A DNA stretch of 64,000 bases from Cryptomeria japonica (lineage: Eukaryota; Streptophyta; Pinopsida; Cupressales; Cupressaceae): positions 23,451,772 to 23,515,771 of the forward strand of contig NC_081405.1 of NCBI RefSeq assembly GCF_030272615.1, written 5' to 3'. Numbering within the stretch: the first letter of the stretch is position 1; every line of letters starts with the position of its first letter. The position numbers were made by a program, and so were the translations under genes. The notes beneath the pieces were generated by a model. It was given only the letters and a program-made list of their open reading frames with translations, had not been told where the DNA came from and made no database searches. Below are positions 1-12,277 of the stretch, piece after piece.

Positions 1-1344
1 TAAGTGGTCCACACAACTATCTAAAGAGGTCACTATTTCTCTCAAAGAACTTGGACTCTTGTTATATTAAATTTGACAACTTAATTCCATTTTCACTAAG
101 ATATGAGGACGAAAAGAAGGGAATACTCTCTACACCCCTTCTAAGCATATAAATTGGCATGATAATATCTAGAAGCAAATCATATACTTGAAGTCTCTTT
201 GTCAATCTAATTGGCATGAAATTATTCCGAGAATATCTTAAACTACATTTTTGATAGGGTAATTTTTGGCATCCATTGTCATTATCATGAAATTTATCTA
301 TTTACTTTCAATTTTTTTTTCAAGTCTTCATATATATTTAAGACCCATGGAATGGTTTTTGAATCTTTAATCAACTAACTTTACTTCAATGTGTCAACAT
401 ACCCTTTCAAGTGGACCTTCCAAATTACTTATTATTAACTATATTAGTACTTATGTTGCATTTAAAATGTCACATACGAAGGAATAAAGGGAAGGAACAT
501 CATGAATTATCTTAATTTTTTTAGTATTTGATGAAGGATATGCATTATATTAACATTGAGGATATTCCTACTTGTACTATGTTTGATGTACGAATGATTT
601 ACTATCAAATTATCACAATGATCATCTATAGATAGAGGATAAAATATTTACCGATGAAATATAAAGGCTATTAAATATTCATAAGTAAATTAAAAAATTT
701 CTCATTAGCATTTTTTTTTGGAGATCCAAGTGATTTGTTATTCTATTCTATATTTGATCCTTTTTTTTTCAATCATACTATTTAAAATGGGTGACTATCG
801 CCCTTATAAACTGTCTGGGGAGCAAACCTAGAAAGGATAACTCACCTGTTGCCTAATTTTTTGTGGATCATTACTATATGTAGCAGCATGTCTATTTTTG
901 TATTTTAAGCAAGACAACAAATTATTTCTCATGAAAATATATGTTGATCTCCTTTCTACCAATCATTGGACTATATTTTTATAAGGAATATTATATGATC
1001 TTTGGCAAATGACAAAAAAAATAATATTATGTTCTTTCTTTGTACCAAAAAAGAAGTTGATTACTATGTTACTAACTATATTGTTTCTTCTATGGCGAGG
1101 TTATGCCTTCAAAACATATGGTGCAAGTGCTATTACATGGATGCTGCAATACTTTAATAAGAAGACTATCTTCTATGTGTCTTTGAATCAAATGGACAAA
1201 ATATGAATGTAGATCTTGAAGAATCAATATGGCCTTGAAGATTTATTGAAGAATTCCATTTGGATACATATGAAAGTACTATATTACTTGAAGTTACTTT
1301 ACTCTTTCTAGAGAATATCATTTCTAAAGATCAAAATAAACATT

Positions 1345-1519
1345 GAAGATCATGGGCACCTCACTCAAGTGAAAGCATTATATAATAAAGGCACCTTGAA
1401 GATCATGGGCACCTCACTCAAGTGAAAGCATTATATAATAAAGGCACCTTGAAGATCATGGGCACCTCACTCAAGTGAAAGCATTTTATAATAAAGACAC
1501 TTTGAAGATCATGAGCACA
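1345..1519 (+). repeat. 53-bp tandem repeat, three units plus a partial fourth
   Basis: Units begin at 1345, 1398 and 1451, each opening with GAAGATCATGGGCACCTCAC, and a partial unit begins at 1504. The first two units are identical and the third differs at a few positions. The array lies in the non-coding 3' internal part of element A. Confidence 0.9.
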
Positions 1520-1571
1520 TACTATATATTATATTTTTAGCCATCACTTTGAAATCCTCTATGCAGTGATT

Positions 1572-1950
1572 GGCTTTGAGGTGATGCCATTAAGGGGGAG
1601 TGTACATGACACCACCTAGTGGCTAAATCCTAGATTTAAGACCTAATAGGCATAAGACCTTTAGGCATTATATGCTCCAAATTCAAATAATGCTTGGCCT
1701 TAGGTGATGCCATTGAGGGGGAGTGTGCATGTCAATGACACCACCTAGTGGCTAAATCCTTTATTTTTTAAGACCTACGGGCACAGTATCGTAAGACCTA
1801 TGGGCAGATTTTTTTTAAGTCCTACGAGCACAGTATCGTAAGACCTACGGGCATATTTTTTTAAGTCCTACGGGCATATTGTAAATTCTTCTCCTTGTAA
1901 AACTTCCACTTGTAAAAGCATTGTATTAAGACCTACGGGCACTATGTAAT
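1572..1950 (+). repeat. Diverged duplications around purine-tract-like sequence in element A
   Basis: A block of about 60 bp (1572-1631) containing GGGGGAGTGT and CACCACCTAGTGGCTAAATC recurs at 1695-1760. It is followed by a run of short imperfect repeats built on ACCTACGGGCA (about 1770-1945). Each block copy holds a tract that resembles the true polypurine tract at 2198-2206. This is local duplication in the spacer upstream of the 3' LTR. Confidence 0.75.
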
Positions 1951-2206
1951 GAACCTGGGGAGAGGCTAATTTGAGGGGACTGCGGCTCCAATATAATTTT
2001 TAAGACCTCACAGCATCATTTTTAAAACACTGGGATTATAAATTATGACAAGATGACTTTCATGTAGTCCGGAATGCATGATCTTCATGTTGGCATATAT
2101 TTGTGTCCCTATTTATCACTGTCAAAGAAGACCTACGTTACTGGGGTGCTTCATTTTTTCTTTTATGGAAATTGACATGTGATCCCCTATTAACATTAAG
2201 GGGGAG

Positions 2207-2725
2207 TGTTAGAACATAATGTTATTAGGGATCACATCCTTATAACATTTATATATAATGTTCTAATATAAGGTTATAAAACCTTATATATTATATGCTT
2301 TATAAGCATATCCCATTTGAAATAATTATAATCTAATAACTATTAGATTATTAATTATTTATAAGTGGGGGTTATTGAAAAGGTGTGACTAGTGAAGTCA
2401 CCCTTCCTCCTATATTTAAGGAGGTTCTCTCTCATTTGAGAGGTGTGTGAATTTGGAGCTTTATGGTGAGTTGTATCACTATGCATATGAGGTATTATTG
2501 GCCATGTGGAAGTATTGGAGGAGTGTCCCCAAGTTCATGTCTATTTTATGATAGACTATATTTGTAAGTGTTTTAATTAAATGATGCTTTATGGGGTTTT
2601 TTACCCGAAAGGTTTTCCCCATGTATATCTTGTGTAATGTGTACATTTTGCATGTATGTTTCATATTTCATTTACTTTATAATCTTGTTTATAATGATTA
2701 GTATCCTAAGATCCCAATTCTCACA
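2207..2725 (+). repeat. 3' LTR of element A
   Basis: A 519-bp terminal repeat candidate: it begins TGTTAGAAC right after the purine tract and ends CTCACA, with TG...CA termini. A TATA-like stretch (TATATTTAAGG, near 2411) sits in the middle. The partner LTR is outside the window, so the right border is placed where homology to element B's LTR resumes at 2726. Confidence 0.65.
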
Positions 2726-3746
2726 GAAAAACCACGGTGGGGATGAATACCCACAAGTATTTTGAATTCTTCTAAAGTTCACCTTGTTAGGATCCAAGCC
2801 TGTTAAAGCTTTACAAAAGTCCTGTTAAGAACAAATCCTATTAGGGACCACCCAGTTAAGGGATTGACTATAATGCCCTATTAGAAGCAATACCCTGTGA
2901 GGAGTAACCTCGGTAGAGGATTTTAAATCCAAGCTAATGGACCACCTGGTTAGAGGATTTGAATAACACTAAGCTTGTTAGAGCTTACCTGGTTAGGGGA
3001 TTTAAATTGCTGTAATTGTTAGAAAACAATAGGGGTTTGCTGATCTATTTGAATATCACTACACTTGCTTGTTCAGATCCTTTTCATGCTCCTATCTGCC
3101 TTACACAAACTGTAGATACATCATCCGTTTCAGCAACCACACTCAACTAGAAATTTGCCAACTCTGAAACAAAACAACTCATCGACCTTATAAACAAATA
3201 GGTCGGTAACGCAACAAAAACTTAATTCTCCCATAGAGATTACAAACAAGTAGGTTCAAGTATGACCGTTGGATTACATAACAATCTCTGCACATCATTC
3301 AAGATAGCCTCGACCGCTCCTTGATCACCGCTTCATCGAACTCAGTAACGCATCACGCGGTTTGCATTACATGCAATATACTTGCTCATTCCCAAGACAA
3401 AAACCGTTATCTCAACCCACCAAAAACACTTTGAAACTCTTCTCATACAATATGCATATGTTTCATAATCATTACCGCTCATCATCAGATCATAAATCAA
3501 TATAACCAATTCACCAAACTTAATCGGTTAGGGTTTATCATATCAACAGGTAGGGTTTACCGGTTCAATTCTCCAATGATTAGCAATACCGGTTCACTCC
3601 ACAAACTTAACTACCGGTTGTAGTTCCTTTCACTAGCTCTTCCTACCGGTTACAGAACAACATTATAACAACATCATTATCGGTTACAATTGACATCAAT
3701 GACAACATAACATTTCATTAATGCAATCTTCATGCAAATGCCAACA
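2726..3746 (-). repeat. 3' LTR of element B (partial)
   Basis: This direct repeat of 8665-9689 starts at GAAAAACCACGG and runs to ATGCCAACA, which is the TGTTGGCAT start on the minus strand. The remaining part of the LTR is separated from it by element A. Confidence 0.9.
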
Positions 3747-3761
3747 ATCTCCCCCTTTGGC
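3747..3761 (-). other. Polypurine tract of element B
   Basis: On the minus strand the sequence reads GCCAAAGGGGGAGAT directly before the LTR start TGTTGGC. This is the usual plus-strand primer of LTR elements. Confidence 0.85.
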
Positions 3762-4099
3762 ATTGATGGCAATACAAATATCAATACCATTGATTGCTAT
3801 GATTGTGAATAAGAATCCTGGTTTACATTTTACCATGTACTCTCCTTATCTTCAACTGGTAGCTGGCTGTAGATCTTCTCTTTGTCAATCATACAATTAT
3901 TCTTCCCATAATCAAATAGTTCTTCTCCCACTTTGACAACAATGCCAAAGTGAAAGTAAAACATGTAATGTCAAACTTCATTGTTCAACATCAACAACTT
4001 GCAACTTGATGCTCCCCCTGTGGAATAACTCCACTTATACACCAATCCTGCTGTAAAATTCTGCAAGTAGCTCTAGGAATGATGCACTCTACATCATGC

Positions 4100-5240
4100 T
4101 CAATTGACCTCATGGAGGGGTACAACCCCTAGTTGACTTCTAAGATACTCAAAAGTAGTCTTAGGCATAGGTTTAGTAAAGATATCGGCAAGCTGCTCCT
4201 TGGTAGAAACATGTTCCAATATCACATCTTTACTCTGTACTTTTTCCCTCAAGAAATGATACTTCAATTCAATATTCTTGGTTCGTGCGTGCAAAACAGG
4301 GTTCTTGGAAATATTTATGGCACTGGTATTGTCACATAAGATCTTTACAGGTTCTGTAAACTTCATCTTGAAACCTTCCAAAATGTGTCTCATTCAGATA
4401 GCCTGGGTACAATTCATATAAGCTGCAACATACTCAACTTCAACAGTAGACTGTGATATACAAATCTGCTTCTTGCTACTCCATGGAACAAGTCTTCCTC
4501 CAAGAAAGAATGCTCCACCGGTTGTGCTTTTCCTATCATCAACATTACCTGCCCAGTCTGCATCTATATACATCTTCAAATCAAAGTTACCTGCATATGG
4601 ATACCATAATCCATAGTCAATAGTGCCTTTCAAATATCTGAATATCCTCTTGGTTGCTATCAAATGTGTTTCCTTAGGATTCTTCCGAAATCTAGCAACT
4701 AGACCAACTGCATGAGCTATATCCGGTCCGCTATGAACAACATAGTGCAATTTCTCAATCATTGACCTGTACTCCTTTTCATCAACAGGTGTGGCTTCAT
4801 CTTCCTTAGACAATTTAAATCCCGTAACCATTGGTGTCCCAATTGGTTTATAGTCACTCATACCAAATGTCTTGAATACCTCTTTCACATATTTAGACTG
4901 TGTGATGAAAATAACACTCTTCATTTGCTGAATTTGCAAGCCTATGAATTTTTCTCTCTCTCCCACTAGAGACATTTCAAACTCACTTTTCAATTCATTT
5001 GCAAAGTCATTGCTCATGTCATCATTGCCTTCAAATATGATATCATCTACAAACACTTCACTAACCAGTATCTTATCTCCTTCATATTTGAGATATATGT
5101 TGCTATCTTCACTGGTTCTCTGAAAAGCTATCTTCATCAGGTGTGAATGAAGCCTTTCATACCATGCTCTCGGTGCTCTCTTTAACCCATATAGTGCCTT
5201 GTGCAATTTGCATATCATGTCTTTTTCATCAGTCAAAGCA
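4100..5240 (-). pseudogene. Element B: Copia reverse transcriptase and RNase H part
   Basis: Minus-strand reading shows the Copia RT block with KALYGLKRAPRAWYE and FVDDIIF (the catalytic YVDD-type motif), then ADWAGNVDDRKSTTGG and WSSKKQICISQSTVEVEY, the typical Copia RNase H. The last part carries DIFTKPMP, characteristic of the Copia C-terminus. It is followed by the polypurine tract and 3' LTR, as expected. It is a fossil remnant. Confidence 0.93.
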
Positions 5241-5979
5241 TAACCATCTGGCTACTCAATGCATACTTCTTCTTCCAGTATTCCATTAAAAAATGCTAAC
5301 TTCACATCCATCTGGTATACTTGAATCCCTTATGTGCTACAAATGCAAGTACAGTCTTGACACCTTCCAATCTAGCAATTGGTGCAAAAGTCTCACCATA
5401 ATTTTCTCCTTCTTCCTGTGCATAACCTTTGCAAACCAATCTAGCTTTGTTTCAGACTACTATACCATCTTGATTCAGTTTGTTCCTGAATACCCACTTA
5501 GTACCTATCACATTTTTATTCACCGGTCAGGGTACTAGGGTCCATGTATCATTCTTCTCAATTTGATCGAGCTCCTCCTCCATAGCTTTAATCCAATGAT
5601 CATCTCCAAATGCTTCCTTAGCAGTTCTAGGCTTAATAGTGGAGATCACGGAAGAATTTTCTCTAATTCTTCTTCTGGTTAACACTCCAGCATCCTTATC
5701 TCCAATAATCTGGCCAGGATTGTGATTGAGTCTCACATACCTCAGAATAACATGATCATTATCTTCAGGTTCTTCTTCATTATCATCATCTTCTTTTGAA
5801 TCTACCTGTTCCGGTTGAACTGGTACAACACCATTCTCTTTACCAGTTTCAGGTTTCACCGGTTCTGGTTCCAGAAACAAAATGCAAGAATCTTCATCCT
5901 TTTTCTCCACGCTGGTTTCCCCTGAGACTTCAGGATATTCATCCACTCAAACATCAGCACTCTCAATGATTCTCTGTGT

Positions 5980-6760
5980 TCAGTTGTTGTAACATTTGTA
6001 GGCCTTACTCTTGGTGGAGTAACCAAGAAATATACCTTCATCACTTTTAGCTTCAAATTTACTAGCATAGTCACCTCTCTTAATAAAACATTTGCTGCCA
6101 AATATCTTAAAATAAATGACATTAGGTGATCTACCATACCAATATTCATAAGGAGTCTTATCCTTACCTCTTTTTACCAAAATCCGGTTCATAGTGTAGA
6201 CAGATTCTGTCCATAAATTTTTTGCTACACCTCCTTGTATCAACATCGTTCTAGTAGCTTCAACAACTGACTGATTGTTCCTCTCTGCAATACCATTATA
6301 TTGTGGTGTCCTCGGTGCAGAAAGCTGTCGTTTGATACCATTTTCTTCACAATATCTAGTGAATTCCATAGAAGTAAATTCACCACCTTGATCAGTCTTC
6401 AGACACTTTATCTTCTTACCACTCCCCTTTTCAACTAAGGCCCTGAGTGCCTTGGACTTACTGAATGCTTCTGTTTTATCCTTCAAGAAGGCGACCCATA
6501 TCATTCTTCAACAATCATTAGTGAAGATCATAAAATATTTATCACCTTGAATACTTTTTGTCCTTATTGGTCCACAGAGGTCTGTATGAACCAAATCTAA
6601 CAGATGTTCCGTTGAAAAAGATTTGCTCTTAAAAGTTGAGGATGTCATCTTTCCCAAATAACATTCCTTACATAGAGCATTAACCAGTTTGTCCAACTGA
6701 GGCAAACCTATCACTGTCTTAGACTTTCTCACTTTAACAATGTTATCAAAATTCATATGA
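5980..6760 (-). pseudogene. Element B: Copia integrase part
   Basis: The minus strand encodes the Copia integrase zinc region (LWHRRFCHMN ... LCKECYLGKM) and the catalytic core with HTDLCGP, TDQGGEFTS and APRTPQYNGIAERNNQ, followed by the C-terminal GIFLGYS block. These are rve-core motifs of Ty1/Copia. It is a fossil remnant. Confidence 0.92.
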
Positions 6761-6989
6761 CAAAATCTCCTATGCCAAAGCCAACTATCATCTACTTTAG
6801 CAATTAAATAGTTGTTGACTTTAGGATTAAGGTGAAACAGGTTACCTTTAGTTTTCTTGTCGGTTGCAATCAGTTCACCTTTGCTCCCATAGATTTTGCA
6901 CATACTATTCTTAAACTCCAATGGATATCCTCTGTCATTGAGTTGAACAACACTCAAAAGATTGTGCTTTAGTCCTTCAACCCAGTAGA

Positions 6990-7460
6990 CATCGTCTGCA
7001 CTGCTTTTCCCATTAAGAGAAATAGTTCCCTTACCTTTTACCATGCAGAGTGAGTCATTACCAAATCTCACAACTCTGCCATCACCATCAAATTCCTTCA
7101 AAGAAATAAATTTTCTCCGATCACCGGTCATGTGATGTGAACAACCACTATCAATGATCCAATCATCATAATTATCCATGCGAGAAACTAAAGCCTTCTG
7201 ATCAGATGTCTCCTCTTTAATGGCTACAAAGACAATGTCTTCATTAGAATCACCCTCAAATTCCTCATTAGTGATACCACCATCAATTGCAATAAGACAA
7301 TCTCTTTTGCCTTTTCCTTTATAGTTCTTAAACTTCTCTCGCTTGTGCTCATTATCACCATTAGGACAGTTAGCTACAATGTGTCCAATCTTGTTGCATG
7401 CAAAACATTTCAAAGGTAATTTACCTCTGTACTTACCGATAACTCTGGACAACCGCTTGG
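6990..7460 (-). pseudogene. Element B: gag zinc knuckle and protease part
   Basis: The minus strand shows a CCHC zinc knuckle (CFACNKIGHIVANC) followed about 80 residues later by the aspartic protease signature WIIDSGCSHHMTG, then the GAG-pre-integrase region. The position between gag and integrase fits Copia. It is a fossil remnant. Confidence 0.9.
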
Positions 7461-7679
7461 CCAACAATGCTTCAAGCTCAACCAAAATGTCTTCATCATC
7501 AACTTCTCTGCTGGACCTAGATTCATAACTGTGACTGACATCTCTACTTTTCCTCAAAGATGGGTTAGAAACTAAATCTCTAAATGCAGATTCAGATTTC
7601 TGGACACTACCATCATAACCATTTAATTCAAAAGCAGTAAGCTTACCAATGATGGAGTCAAGGGTTACCTTAGTTTTGT

Positions 7680-8203
7680 CAATTGACTTTATCTCTTGAA
7701 TGGTTGCAACTCGGATAGCGTAGACTGGTAGAAGGGGTTCTCAACACCTTACTAACCACTGTGGCATCTTCTACTTTACCACCAACACTCTTGATCTCAC
7801 CAACTATCTCTTTCATCCCCTGACCATACTGTTGGATATTCTCACCTTCAGCCATCCGCATGTCATCGAAATTTCCTCTTAGACTCTCTTCTTTGGCAAT
7901 CTTCACATGTTCATCACCGCTATAAATCTCTTCAAATTTATTCCATACCTCATGTGCAGTCTCCAGACCATGAACATCAACATACTCTGCATTAGACAAA
8001 GAACTGATAATAGCCTCCAGTGCTTGATTGTTTTCTTGTTGCTCTTTCTTATAATCATTAGTCATAATCCCACTAGGTGCAACATATTGAGTACCAACAT
8101 GTTCCCAGTATTGACTTCCTAGACTCTTAATATAAATTTTCATTCTATCACTCCATATTTTGTAGTTCTCTCTATTAAACTTCAGACCTTCCTTCTTCAT
8201 CAT
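7680..8203 (-). pseudogene. Element B: Copia gag part
   Basis: The minus-strand frame starts with a methionine just inside the primer-binding site and carries features of the plant Copia gag (UBN2/DUF4219 type): KFNRENYKIWSDRMKIYIKS near the start, then AHEVWNKFEEIYSG and ESLRGNFDDMRM. It lies directly downstream of the 5' LTR and primer site. It is a fossil remnant. Confidence 0.88.
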
Positions 8204-8259
8204 GTTCTATAAGATATTTACCTCAAGCTGTTAGGCTTAGACCTTAGAGGACCTGAGAA

Positions 8260-8271
8260 GCTCTGATACCA
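8260..8271 (-). other. Primer-binding site of element B (tRNA-iMet type)
   Basis: The minus strand reads TGGTATCAGAGC, complementary to the 3' end of initiator tRNA-Met and common in plant Copia elements. It lies two bases inside the LTR end. Confidence 0.9.
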
Positions 8272-8273
8272 AT

Positions 8274-9689
8274 TGATGGTATGATGAAAGAATAAGGATC
8301 CGGTAAACTATTGAGAGGGGGGGGGGTGAATCAGTAGATAGAAAACTGATATAATCTTTTACCAATCTCAAAATCAACCTCTCAAAGTAAACTCAGAATT
8401 GACAAGTTAAACCACTAAACTACAAACGTAATATCACTATCAAGATAAACCGGTTGACAGTTAAAACAGATTAACAGTAAACAACTTGAAACTCACAAAC
8501 ATCCAAATACTTTACTGACATAAGTAAAACCTCATTTCATATTGCTTCCGGTTATCATAACATATCAAAGTGGATTAATTAGTTAAGCAATTTAACCATA
8601 GTAAACATAACCACAAATACATTCACCACTTGACACAATATTTTTGACGTGGAAACCCAAATGGGAAAAACCACGGTGGGGATGAATACCCACAAGTATT
8701 CTAAACTCTTCTGAAGTTCGCCGTGTTAGGAGCCAAGCTTGTTAAAGCTTTACAAAAGTCCTGTTAAGAACAAATCCTGTTAGGGACCACTCGGCTAAGG
8801 GATTGACTATAATGCCCTATTAGAAGCAATAGCCTGTGAGGAGTAACCTCGGTAGAGGATTTGAAATCCAAGCTATTGGACCACCTGGTTAGAGGATTTG
8901 AATAACACTAAGCTTGTTAGAGCTTACCTGGTTAGGGGATTTTAACTACTGTAATTGTTAGAAAACAACAAGGGTTTGCTGATCTGTTTGAATACCACTA
9001 CACTTGCTTGTTCAAATCCTTTTCATTCTCCTATTTGCCTTACACAAACTACAGATACATCATCCGGTTCGGAAACCACACTCAACTATAAATTTGCCAA
9101 CTCTGAAACAAAACAACTCATTGACCTTATAAACAAATCAATAGGTCAGTAACACAACAAAAACCTAATTCTCTCATAGAGATTACAAACAAGTCGGTTC
9201 AAGTATAACCATTGGATTACATAACAATCTCTGCACATCATTCAAGATAGCCTCGACCGCTCCTTGATCACCGCTTCATCAAACTCAGTAACTCATCACG
9301 TAGTTTGCATTACATGCAATATACTTGCTCATTCCCAAGACAAAAATTGTTATCTCAACGTGCCAAAAACACTTTGAAACTCTTCTCATACAATATGCAT
9401 ACATGTCATAATCATTACCGCTCATCATCAGATCATAAACCAATATAACCAATTCACCAAACTTAATTGGTTAGGGTTTATCATATCAATAGGTAGGGTT
9501 TATCGGTTCAACTCTCCAATGCTTAGCAATACCAGTTCACTCCACAAACTCACCTACTGGTTGTAGTTCCTTTCACTAGCTCTTCCTACCGGTTACAAAA
9601 CAACATTATAACAACATCATTACCAGTTACAATTGCCATCAATGACAACATAACATTTCATTAATGCAATCTTCATGCAAATGCCAACA
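8274..9689 (-). repeat. 5' LTR of element B
   Basis: A complete 1416-bp LTR: on the minus strand it starts TGTTGGCATTTGCATG (at 9689) and ends CATACCATCA (at 8274), next to the primer-binding site. It matches 2726-3746 as a direct repeat. Confidence 0.9.
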
Positions 9690-10430
9690 ATACACTGTGA
9701 ATGTAATCATGTCTGCATTAAGGATGTACACATCTACATCTAATGACCACGTCTAGGTTATAGGTGTGCGTGTATGCGATAGGGGTGTGCCTCTGTCAAA
9801 CAATGTCGCGTCTGTGTTGTAAAAATGCATTTGTGCATAGTAAAATTGCATATGTGAAGTAAAGACACGTTTAGGTAGTTTGAACGCGTATGTGTTAAAC
9901 AAAACTGCGTCTATCTTAAAAGGCTAAAATTGACAGTTTTGTGATGAACATGTGCTGTCATTTGGATAAGCTACTGAGAGGATTCATTCAAACAGGTGTC
10001 CTAGGTTAGACAAACTGAAAACAAGGCTAGAATCGACAACCGTGTGATAGACATGTATTACCAATTGGATAAGTTGTTGAGAGGATTCACTCAATAGGTG
10101 CCCTCAAACATATAGGGTTGCTAAGCTGAATATAGGATAAACCATTGAATTGATAAAATCCATTGAGTGCTCTAGCAAGATAGGATCAAGTGCAATGTGA
10201 TAAACATATACACTAGGATAAAGAGCCTGATGAGAAACACCATGTGATAAACATAGGTACCACTAGGCTAAGATAGGATAAGCATCACTATGTAATAGAC
10301 ATGAGTACTACTGGCATTGATGCCATTGGTTTGATTGGATGCAGGAGTATCTACCTCAAATAGAGTCGTGAGAGAGATTACTGATGACAAAATGACTACA
10401 ACCGAACCTAACTACCAATGATCATGCAAC
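9690..10430. other. Flank of element B with a degenerate CGCGTCT-type motif; no gene seen
   Basis: No coding domain is recognised. From about 9740 to 9910 short phrases such as GTCGCGTCTGTG, AACGCGTATGTG and CTGCGTCTATC recur amid AT-rich sequence. From 9960 to 10300 there are diffuse repeats of GATAAACAT and TGTGATAGACATG. This is probably the upstream part of the element or gene that carries the PMD frame. Confidence 0.5.
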
Positions 10431-10439
10431 AATCGAGGC

Positions 10440-11371
10440 GATGGGTTTGAGACGCATCATGTTCATGCCTGAGATTCGAGCGAACATAAGACTACTGACT
10501 ACTCTTGCAGAGAGATGGTATTCCAAGACTTGTGCATTTCATTTGCTGACTGGCGAGATGTCAGTCACTTTAGAAGATGTTTACAGGATACTGTAGATAC
10601 CGATCCATGGAGAGTTAGTGATTTAAGATAGAGAGGGAGACGTGGATGCACTTTGACGAGTATTAGGAGACCCGTAGTTAGAGCTGAGGGGAGGGCATTT
10701 GAGCTGGGAGGTGATGTACACCAACGGACATACCTTGGTTGTAGTGGTGGGAGGGGTGATTAGTGGGTTCCTATGTCCTGACAAGGCTCTGCCCGAATTA
10801 GTGATAGGGTGGGGGAGAGCACTGTAGATCTTTCTTATAGAGAGGACTAGGTTTGCATTGGGGCCATGCATATTGGTGCACTTATACCATGTATTGCATC
10901 AATTTGTGTACCTCGGTGGCTGCGGACTAGGATGCGGGGTTACACTATTATAGATCTAGGCTTATGAGCATATTGCAGTGATGAGGCTGGTCCATTTTAG
11001 ATTTAGGGGTCACATATAGGCTTACGTACACACTTATGACGTGATCACTTCCCAGCCATAGATTGGGAAGCTAGTGTACTAGAGATGGGTTATGGATGAC
11101 ATAGACAACGTGACAAGGTGGTTGTACTTAGCCTATGAGGATTGGGAGGAGGATGACATGGAGTTACCATTTTGTTTCCATAGCAGGTATCTCATTGGAC
11201 GAACTCCATACATTTTGGACAAACATCTGGTTGATAGGATCTCAAGACAGTTTGGTAGGGTTCAACAGATGCCTCGAGGTTTGGGTGAGTTTGCTCGGAC
11301 AATTAGGGAGTAGGTACACCAGGGACCAATTTTGTCTTATGATGCGGACTTGAATTAGTTTTAGGAGATGG
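10440..11371 (+). pseudogene. Plant mobile domain (PMD/aminotransferase-like) frame, left part, interrupted by element C
   Basis: A conceptual plus-strand reading from about 10443 gives a typical PMD start: MGLRRIMFMPEIRAN, then ERWYSKTCAFHLLTGEMSVT and LEDVYRIL, the conserved opening of plant mobile domain proteins (MAIN/MAIL family and TE-borne relatives). Further on, VTRWLYLAYEDWEEDD (near 11107) and QGPILSYDADL fit the later half. The frame is decayed, with several interruptions. PMD proteins occur both as host genes and as cargo of MULE and Ty3/gypsy elements. Here the frame lies antisense to, and just beyond, the integrase end of element E, so element cargo is the more likely origin. 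The PMD match is from memory of the family pattern. Confidence 0.7.
11367..11371. repeat. Left target-site repeat of element C (GATGG)
   Basis: GATGG at 11367-11371 flanks the LTR end at 11372. The other side, 20331-20335, reads AATGG, a 4 of 5 match. Both lie inside the PMD reading frame region. Confidence 0.7.
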
Positions 11372-11919
11372 TGATCTGAATTCGATGATGAAATCGTCAC
11401 AATACTAGGTAAGCAGAAACCTGGAAGTATTGTCCAACAAGATAGACAATTGCTAGAACTCGGAAAGCCAGAGTTGCATGCATCAAAAGTCCCATAACAT
11501 TATCCAGAACCGAGTTTTAAACATCACATGGAATTCCATTAGTCTCTGGAATCCAATAGATTCAAAAATGAAGAGTCTAAGAAAAAATAAAATAACAAAC
11601 AAATTACAAATTTTCAAAAAACTAGGAATTTAGGTACCCCAACTTGGCGGGGCCATAACTTCCAGGTCAGCTCGGAATTTGAAAAGGCTTACACCGTTGG
11701 AAAGTTCTCGAAGAGAACTAATTTTGGTCCCTTAACACTATGGCTTTAAGCTTATCAAGTTAAGGGGCTGCAACACTTTCGACCCCAAATTCCACTCCGA
11801 AGACCTCCGAAAATGCGATTTACTAACATGTAGAAAATACCAAAAAATTAGATTTTCGGTATTTTCCAATTTCATCACTTTAAGCTTGTTCTAGATTATT
11901 CTTGGAAGCCTCTGGATCA
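11372..11919 (-). repeat. 3' LTR of element C
   Basis: On the minus strand the 548-bp LTR starts TGATCCAGAGGCTTCC right after the purine tract and ends AATTCAGATCA at 11372. Its first 210 bp recur in the 5' LTR pieces at 15613-15793 and 20301-20330, which is how the LTR was recognised. Confidence 0.85.
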
Positions 11920-11937
11920 TTCCTCCCCCCTTGAAAG
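11920..11937 (-). other. Polypurine tract of element C
   Basis: The minus strand reads CTTTCAAGGGGGGAGGAA directly before TGATCC, the LTR start. Confidence 0.8.
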
Positions 11938-12277
11938 GAAATGAGCTCCATTGCACTAGCCTGCTGCAACAAATAAGTGAAGCACATCGCAATCTGTTCA
12001 ACAGTAAACCACTTGCCCTGACGTGTATGCTTCTCTGCTTGGACAAGACGATACAAAGGAACTTGTGTGCCACGAAGAGTCTTCATGAGAACATCAACAA
12101 TCTGATCATTGTCTAATGGAGTTGTGGTCTCTGGGTTCAATTCACCACATCAATTATATCCGCAACATCTGAAGTGTCCAACAAAGGTGGAAAATATGGA
12201 CGAAGTAATTCCACATTAAAAACAAGATGAATGCCCAAAAATGGTGGAATATTCAATTCAAAAGAATTCTCTCCAAC

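Larger units (their letters stand above)
1..2725 (+). mobile_element. Element A: 3' part of a Copia-like LTR retrotransposon, entering from the left edge
   Basis: The right end shows a retroelement 3' end: a purine tract (about 2198-2206) directly followed by TGTTAGAACATAATG, the start of a terminal repeat ending in CTCACA at 2725. Upstream, 1-2200 carries no coding domain I can recognise, only AT-rich sequence and local repeats, so the internal part present is non-coding or fully decayed. Immediately after 2725 the sequence becomes the interior of the LTR of element B, so A most likely inserted into B. The 5' half of A and the left part of B's LTR would then lie outside the window. Assignment to Copia rests on the purine-tract/LTR style only and is tentative. 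Confidence 0.6.
2726..9689 (-). mobile_element. Element B: Ty1/Copia LTR retrotransposon, decayed, 3' LTR interrupted by element A
   Basis: Minus-strand order is 5' LTR (9689-8274), primer-binding site, gag, zinc knuckle, protease, integrase, reverse transcriptase and RNase H, polypurine tract, then 3' LTR (3746-2726 retained). The gag-protease-integrase-RT-RNase H order is diagnostic of Copia, and the primer site matches the tRNA-iMet type. LTRs differ at roughly 7% over the 370 bp I compared by hand, so it is of moderate age. It is broken, with several (about five) interruptions in its coding part. Confidence 0.93.

Noticed and set aside
1009-1206. 65-codon frame in element A
   Set aside because: AT-rich random composition, no domain, within retroelement debris.
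1345-1519. Possible CRISPR-like array
   Set aside because: Units are head-to-tail with no unique spacers, in a plant retroelement. It is a simple tandem repeat.
11880-12140. Frame downstream of the C integrase taken at first for gag
   Set aside because: It lies between integrase and the 3' LTR, the wrong end for gag. It is the tail of the pol region, perhaps a chromodomain remnant, plus the LTR start.
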